The notes under the pieces are model-generated. The model made no database searches. It was given only the letters and a program-made list of their open reading frames with translations, and was not told where the DNA came from. The position numbers and the translations under genes were made by a program. A DNA stretch of 64,000 nt from Lucifuga dentata (lineage: Eukaryota > Chordata > Actinopteri > Ophidiiformes > Bythitidae), in assembly GCA_014773175.1 (NCBI GenBank), contig VXCM01005143.1, positions 39,038 to 103,037 on the forward strand, given 5' to 3'. Of the stretch, positions 57,791 through 64,000 are shown one piece after another (positions within the stretch are counted from its first letter, which is position 1; each line of letters begins with the position of its first letter).

Positions 57791-57885
57791 ATATCTGTCA
57801 GAATACAAAGGATCCTATTTATTTATTTATTTTTTCTATTATTTTATTTCATTTTTTATTTGTCAGAATACACAGGGCCGTATTT
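57788..57885. repeat. TCTGTCAGAATACA direct repeat, right copies
   Basis: TATATCTGTCAGAATACAAAGGATCCTATTTATTTATT follows the RTE 3' tail, and TTTGTCAGAATACACAGGGCCG follows about 70 bp later. Together with the left copy this is a short tandem repeat or long target duplication around the LINE. Confidence 0.7.
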
Positions 57886-58031
57886 TTTTTTTTAATTTAA
57901 TTCTGAGAACACACAGGCCTGTTACTCAGACGTTTCCAGTAAATCCTCATGTCACGTGGACTTTAACACCATGACCTCACAATGGAGCAGGAATCACTTT
58001 ATATGCCACATATTCCTCCGTCATCCATTAT

Positions 58032-58033
58032 GT

Positions 58034-58078
<45 letters not shown>

Positions 58079-58092
58079 ATGTGTGTGTGTGC
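58032..58092. repeat. (GT)n microsatellite
   Basis: About 22 GT units, a GCAT interruption, then a further short GT run. Confidence 0.95.
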
Positions 58093-58189
58093 ATTTAGTT
58101 TACCGCTACTCATAATATAACATGCTGACTCTTTGATCTCTCACAGCAAACCCACCCAAAAAACACACTTTTGATATCAGGACTGGGAA

Positions 58190-58400
58190 ATGAAAAAGAG
58201 CGAGCAGAAATCACATTTGCTCCAAACATTTCATAACGCAGACGTACAACTTAATTGGGATTCTGAGCGGTTGTTTGGTTCCTTATTTACTCCCACAACT
58301 TTGTTACAGAGCCACACGTCAAACTATTTACGCGCTGGTGTAAGCACTTTGGGCTATGACTCCTTGCGCTTGACAACGGCCATAAACAGAGGAGAAAGAG
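58190..58400. promoter_or_regulatory. Conserved-noncoding-like block
   Basis: AACTTAATTGGGATTCTGAGC, TTGTTACAGAGCC and GACAACGGCCATAAACAG, unique sequence. A 113-codon + frame runs through it without recognisable coding signal. Confidence 0.22.
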
Positions 58401-58877
58401 ATCAAAAGTGTTCATCGAGACCAAGACAGATGACAGATATGGCAGGAGATTTTCCACGATCGTCTGCGTGCATGGGGGGTTTCAGGGGAAGGAAAAAAGT
58501 GGGGGAGCCTAAAGAAATGAAAATCAAATAAAGATTTTTTTCCACACGAGGTAACGTTTCACGAGATGGTGAGGACACAGCCTAAAGAAACTTTCTCGTA
58601 CTTTTATTTCCCACTTTCAATCGTGATTAATTAATTATTTATTGCCAAACAGTGTGTTGTTGCTTGTAATAGACAAAGGCAGAACATTCTTTTTTTTACA
58701 TGATGGACCAGACGTTTGTCACAATCATTAGTTTGTGTGCTTTTCTAATTGGGTCATAAATTACCCAGAGCTAACGAAAGTCTACTTCCTGGATCTTTGC
58801 TTTGACCTTGATTGAACATATGATGATGCATTAAATACAGAAAGGAAAATAATAGTTTCACAGTTGCATTTTCAGGT

Positions 58878-58911
58878 AACTGGACTTCCTGTTTCGTCAG
58901 GAAGTCCAGTT
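58878..58911. other. Perfect 14-bp inverted repeat (hairpin)
   Basis: AACTGGACTTCCTG, a 6-base loop TTTCGT, then CAGGAAGTCCAGTT. The right flank CCAGTGGACTGGTCCAGTCC carries more CCAGT/ACTGG palindromes. No promoter, terminator run or gene lies nearby to assign a role. Confidence 0.85.
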
Positions 58912-59389
58912 CCAGTGGACTGGTCCAGTCCAGTCCAATTTTGCTTCTCATTTATGTAGCTTCTTCCATTTTGCGGTACTCAGAATGTCTTCAAGACGAA
59001 ACAAAAGTGAGCCAGTTGCCTTGAAAACTCTTCATAGATTTTAGGATGAAAAAAGATGCCTTGTTCAAGAAGCGGTGACTCAGGCTCTTTTCCTAAAACT
59101 TGTCTTCCCGCTTGTGATACCTCCACTCTCACATGGCTTGTCGCTGAAAGGCAAAACCCTAACTTTTGTGCCGTCCATTCACTACTTCCTCTATGGTTCA
59201 AGCAACCATCTAAACTTTGGACTTTAACTAAACAAAGAACCTTAATTCTGATTCAGAGGAATGTTCCATCTCTGCCGTCTTTTCCTTTCTTTTATCTGAC
59301 TAAACTACAGCTGCTGTCATCCCCTCTCTGTTGGTTTTAAAGTTTGCAGTATGCTTCCTCCGAAATGCCTTTCAGCAAGTCGAAAGGTG

Positions 59390-59735
59390 GTGGAAACCTC
59401 CTTTCCACCGGTCAAACTAGGGCGCTCTGTGTCCGACAAACTTTGTAACTTTCCAACTCTGCCAGGTACACCGGCTTCACGCAGCGATTGGCCAGGTGTG
59501 TTAAGGTGAGCAAGTGGGGAGGGTTGTCATTTCTCCCTGTTAATGTGTCCATGCTCAGCAGGAATATAAAGTGAAACTGTGCCCCGTTATTCCCATTTAC
59601 ATCCCTGTTTACAATTGAGTTGAGATCACAAAAATACACAGAAGATGCAGGATTAAACTCCAAAGTGAAAGCGTTTGTTATCTCCATCTATATGATTAAT
59701 CGTATTAAGATTACAGAAACACGGCCACCGCACAC
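59390..59735. repeat. Unclassified dispersed repeat, copy 2
   Basis: GTGTCCGACAAACTTTGTAAC, CAACTCTGCCAGG, TTGGCCAGGTGTG, AAAGTGAAACTGTGCCCCGTTAT and TAAGATTACAGAAACACGGCC parallel the 7.6-kb copy. Confidence 0.45.
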
Positions 59736-60899
59736 CAACCCCTCCCCTCGCTATTACGCCGGCCTTTCGCCCCACCTCTCAGAGTGGGAATTCTGAAATG
59801 GTAGAAACACAGAGAATGACTGAAGCGGTCTCAAACCAAATCCTTTTACGAGAGGAAGAGGAAGTCATCGTCTTTCTTTAGAACTCGACTGCAAATGTTG
59901 CTCTTGAACATCTTCGCCAGCTTGCATTTCATCTTACATCTTTCGAAGAATATTGGGACCTTGAGAGTAACAAAATCAAAAACATCAGTATACTAAAAAA
60001 AAAGAGAAAAAAAGAAGAAAATTACATCTGATCTTGTATCAGTATTTGAAAATTTTTTTATTACAATCAACTTTTGACTTTGATGTATAGAGAATAATAA
60101 ACACTCTTTTTGCCTCTCTCTCGCTCTGAACCATCATTTTACTGGTGAAATCCATAACATTTCTTTTGTTCCCCTCCTTTCTGTAAGCTCGTTCTCTTAT
60201 TTTCCCAAGGCTGAGAAACTTCAGACATGAGAACCCTGATATAAAACCAGGGAAATTTACCTGGGATTAGCAGCCATTGACAAATAACCTTGGTGATAGA
60301 TGCACAGTAGATTTGGTTCAAAGCTCTCCCGGCAGCCTCAAAAGAGATTAGTTCACTTCTTATCAGGTCAGCCGCGTCGCCTGGGAAATGTGTTTAAAGT
60401 CACATTGATTTATTGAAAGATTCTCCAATAAGAAGATATCTCTTGACTTAAGGAGTGTGTGCACAGAGATGTGTGTTCGGAACTCTGCATGTGCGCGTTT
60501 TGTGAACGTGCGCCTAAAATAAATTACCCTGCCTGTTCAAGCTTAAACAAACAAAAAAAAAAAAAAANAAAAAAAAAAAAAAAACCCTCCACACAGACAT
60601 TTTCAACAAACGAACAGTGCAATTCAAACTAAAAAAGCACTTCCAGATAACTAGTGGTGAATAGTGCCACTGGAGAGAGGCATTCCCATTCTCTCTTTAG
60701 GTCTCTCGCCCACTCTCTCTCTCTCTCTCTCTCTCCATTTACCCCATGCTGGTACTGCTGCTGAAAACAGTGANCACTCTCTCTCTCTCTCTCTCTCTCC
60801 ATTTACCCCATGCTGGTACTGCTGCTGAAAACAGTGATTGTACAGTGGTGAGACACAGAGCGACGCTGACAAGGAGGTATAATAAGGCCTCTTTGTTCC

Positions 60900-60954
<55 letters not shown>

Positions 60955-62104
60955 GAGAGACATGTAGATATAAAAAGAGAGAGGGAGGGAGAGAGAGAGA
61001 GAGCAGCTTTCATTTACACCATTACCTTCTTAAGCGTCATTATCAGGCCAAGGAGAAGAGGACTGTGGGAAAACGGGTGGGGCAGCCAATGAGGGAAATA
61101 ACAGATCTGACATGTCACTCACCGCATCCATCTGAGGGATGACATTTTCAATTCTTCTCTCTCGTTTATCGCTCTTTCTCTCTATCTATCCTGTAAAACC
61201 TTTGGTTCGCTCGCTCATCTGGCATTCCTTCTCATCCATGTCATCCTTTCTTTTCTCTCCTTGTACTTTTCTTCTGATGGGTCAGCTCTCTCTCCCTCAG
61301 TTTTCTCTTGCATGCCATTTAATCGTTAAAATTTTAAAGATTTTTTTTCCTTTCCTTAGTCTCTTTCCCAACTTTCTCTCAATCTCTTTTTTTTTTTTGN
61401 TTTTTTTTTTTTGCCTCTTTCCTAAAAATCTTTTTTCCCCCTCCCCTCCCTCACTCATCCGTTTCTCTGGCTGCCTTAATCCACATACCTCCACCCTTTC
61501 TTTCTCAGTCTCTCTCTGTCAGTTTCCATGCTTCCTTCGTCTCTCGCTCCCGCTGTTTGCTTTTAACTCTTGAGGTCATCCGGGACCCCTGGGCAGCAAT
61601 CCCAGAATGCCGAGCCGGCTAACGTCCTGCAGAGTTGCCTTCTGGACAGAGCAAACAACTGAGCCAGGACTCGATCAGTGCCGGACTCAACCAAGCGTTC
61701 AGCCACCAATACACCCAGAAAAAAAGAGGGATCTTCAAAGGGTCTTTGGTTAAGGTAGCAGTGCAGAATCCTAATAATTACAACAAATGTCTGTTTTTTT
61801 CAAGTGCACTACATGTATCATTGTAGCATTAATAAATCATAGCCACCTTAATTTGTAGACAGATTTCTTTATGACACACAAAAGCCAAAAAAATAATGCT
61901 GCTTTTCCATTGCAAATGGAGCTAAAGCTCTCCAAGTTTCTGGCAGGCAGGTGGTGTAAGAGGCAAGCAGACGCCAATGAAATAAATCACCTCCAACATG
62001 TTTATCATTTTTTCGGAATGACAAAGTAGGAAGGAGGAAGGTAATATCCTCATTATGTCAGCAAGCAACAAGGTTTATGAAATGTATTTTTAATTTTGAG
62101 AAAC
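59736..62104. other. No gene seen; simple repeats
   Basis: A poly-A join at 60568, CT/GA cluster at 60.7-60.95 kb, and a pyrimidine-rich stretch with a poly-T join at 61400. Confidence 0.55.
60711..60958. repeat. (CT)n / (GA)n cluster with join duplication
   Basis: CACTCTCTCT...ACAGTGA is repeated on both sides of the N at 60774 (63 bp each), and a (GA)n run of about 50 bases is at 60902-60952. The CT and GA runs are complementary and could fold. Confidence 0.92.
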
Positions 62105-62225
62105 ATCCATCCATCCTCCCAGCCATCCATTCATTCAGCCATTTAGCATAGCACTTATTATGCTAAGGGTTGCAGAGGGCTGCAGGCTAATCCCAGCATG
62201 CACTGGGTGAGAGGCTAATTTTAAG
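62105..62225 (-). repeat. Decayed L2-like repeat fragment
   Basis: CATCCATCCATCCTCCCAGC...TGCTAAGGGTTGCAGAGGGCTG...TAATCCCAGCATGCACTGGG follows the first third of the repeat at 33.2 kb with many substitutions, then is lost. Confidence 0.55.
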
Positions 62226-62374
62226 ACTGGTGGGAACACAGAAGTGATCTCTACCATGCTTTTGCTTGTTTTCAGTTGAATATATCAAGGCTTAAAATGC
62301 ACGTACTGGCCTGCCACCTTTAAAACAATAAGGTTTACAGGACAAATTGGTTCAAAATCTATTTTGTTCTCATA

Positions 62375-62780
62375 ATATACTGGGATGGATCACCGCCGTT
62401 TGTTAGCAGGATATCTCGGAAAGTTATTGACAGATTTGGATGAAGTTTGTGGGACAGATATATAAGGTCAAGAGGAAGAAGATAGTACTTTCTGGAGGTG
62501 ATCCAGATCATATTCTGGATCCAGATGCATTTTTGGGGGGGATTTTGTTGGCCTTGGTGGAGGTATGCTTTCTCAGAGTATCTTCTTGTTCATACATCCT
62601 ATCGTATTTTATCATATCATCTCTCAGTGTTGATAAATGATAAAGGAAAAAAAAAAAATCCTGGATCTGATCCTGGATCCAGATTGGCACCATAATTTAA
62701 TGGGTTCTTCTCTGAACGATGCCCAACCCTTCCACCAAGTTCTGGCAAAATTGGTTCATAGCTTTTTGAGTAATCCTGCT
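62375..62780 (+). repeat. Dispersed repeat of the 'GGTGATCCAGATC...GGAGGTATGC' type
   Basis: Recognisable landmarks are CGGAAAGTTATTGACAGATTTGGATGAA, GGAGGTGATCCAGATC, CTGGATCCAGATGCATTTT, TTGGCCTTGGTGGAGGTATGC and TCTCAGAGT, seen in a repeat common in fish genomes. A second related block (CCTGGATCTGATCCTGGATCCAGATTGGCACC) follows. I cannot assign a class. Open frames here are by-products of the repeat. Confidence 0.55.
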
Positions 62781-63619
62781 AACAGGAGGTAAAAATGTAT
62801 CTTCATGTCGAACAATCTGAGCAAGATGCCGCAGAGAATCTCCTAAAATACTGGATAATGCGGTGAGAGTGGGCTGAACGGCACGACGACTCCAGCCTCT
62901 CAAGCCTCAGTTTGAGAGACGACTGAGAGTAACTGTTTATCATGCCGTGTATAATTTGCATATGAGTACAACTGGAATAAAATCATTAATTAAACCATAA
63001 ACAGGAGCAGATATAACTGTCTTTTGTGCTATTTCAGGACATCTTGGCTGTAAAAAGGAAAATGGGTTAGTGCAGGGTTATTACTGAAGGGCTTTTATAT
63101 TGCAACTCAACAGAAGTCTTGCTGTCCGAGAGGCATCTGTGTTATATCTCAAAACCAAACCTTTAGCGCTGCTATCCAACGAAATCATGTTTGTCAAAGT
63201 AATTCAAACATCTCAAGAAAAACCAGCAGATCTTTTGCTGAAGAGGATAAATTGATATTAAACGTCCTTGGGTGATGATATTAGCAACATAATATTAGTA
63301 GCACGCACCTCTGAATGCCTCCATTGACATTAGCGACATGCTAATTTTACTGAGTTGTGTAGCTGTTAATAAAGGGCCAAACGTTTAACAGAGAAACATT
63401 TACTTTTAACCAAACGTCCCAGTTTTACACGGCAAATCAAAGCCAGCATAACGAACAAAATCTGTTCCAAAAGCCTGTCAGATCTTTCAGGTGAGACGCC
63501 ACGCTTTGAAGAATGCTGTGAATGGATTATAACTCGCATAAAGATCACATAAACTTTGATTTCAGGTAGATGAAAGATTTGCCCACGTTGGAATTGCAAC
63601 ATTTAACGCAACTGCAGCA
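62781..63619. other. No gene seen
   Basis: Unique, repeat-free sequence. Parts (63.0-63.25 kb) have the same texture as the candidate regulatory blocks listed above. Confidence 0.5.
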
Positions 63620-63650
63620 ATGTGTGTGTGTGTGTGTGTGTGTGTGTGTC
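63620..63650. repeat. (GT)n microsatellite
   Basis: About 15 GT units. Confidence 0.94.
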
Positions 63651-63944
63651 TGGAAAACAAGAATACCACTGAAGTTGAAGTTAACACAAGGCACCGAGTC
63701 TCTATATTGGCGCTCAAGTGGAAAGCTATAATTAGCGATGCAGTTGTTGCCTGAGTAGTTCAACTACGCACAAAACATGCAGCAACAACGCCGTTCCTCC
63801 ATGTAGAGGTAATAATAAGATGACAGAGACTCAGCAGACATCAATGTCTGACTGTCCCACCTCCCCCACCTCCCCTCTCACCACTATCCTAGTGCAGGCA
63901 ATGTGGCATCAACAATGATCTCTTGTCCAAATGAAAGGCCATGA

Positions 63945-63948
<4 letters not shown>

Positions 63949-63976
<28 letters not shown>
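63949..63976. repeat. (GT)n microsatellite
   Basis: About 14 GT units near the window end. Confidence 0.94.
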
Positions 63977-64000
63977 TCATCTATAAGTGTCCACTCTGTG

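Overview
The window looks like nuclear DNA of a teleost fish. It is A+T-rich and dense in (CA/GT)n, (GA/CT)n and homopolymer tracts. It carries fish-type repeats: an RTE LINE 3' end, an RNase H-bearing LINE, an L2-like '(ATCC)n' repeat, Tc1, hAT, pogo-like and TTAA-flanked DNA elements. Coding density is very low. There is no operon structure, rRNA, tRNA or CRISPR array, and nearly all long open frames fall in simple repeats or mobile elements.

Three short segments on the minus strand look like real coding exons of vertebrate gene(s). (1) An exon at about 17.83-18.14 kb encodes a C2H2 zinc finger preceded by a GQKPF linker. (2) A terminal exon at about 40.79-40.95 kb encodes a 50-residue Asn/His/Asp-rich tail ending AVNKD-stop; it is followed by about 2.4 kb of transposon-free sequence with AATAAA signals, probably its 3' UTR. 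(3) A weaker terminal-exon candidate at about 44.93-45.02 kb ends NNTFC-stop. All three begin after an AG acceptor with two leftover bases, the same intron phase, so they could be alternative last exons of one long gene read right to left, or the ends of separate genes. I could not identify the gene.

The rest is intronic or intergenic. Left part (0-17.8 kb): microsatellites, a Tc1 remnant, members of an AGGACCATACC palindromic family, an RTE 3' end, two TTAACCC...GGGTTAA elements and an unclassified repeat. 18-22.8 kb: two hAT-type elements with perfect 8-bp target duplications, one about 50 bp from the zinc-finger exon. 22.8-38 kb: more AGGACCATACC copies, a small pogo-like element, a degenerate (CACT/CATT)n tract, a degenerate LINE and an L2-like repeat. 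38-45 kb: the two terminal exons plus a DNA element just upstream of one acceptor. 46-51.6 kb: a piggyBac-like element, a second Tc1 remnant and a pogo-like element whose interior expanded into a 30-bp minisatellite. 52-64 kb: an RTE fragment between direct repeats, a perfect hairpin and many simple repeats. Between repeats lie unique blocks rich in homeodomain-type TAATTA cores that resemble the conserved noncoding sequence of developmental-gene introns; this is inference only.

There are 39 single-N positions. At thirteen of them the N separates two (near-)identical 62-67-bp copies, and most of the others sit in homopolymers or dinucleotide tracts. These are best read as assembly joins with uncollapsed overlaps, not biological duplications.
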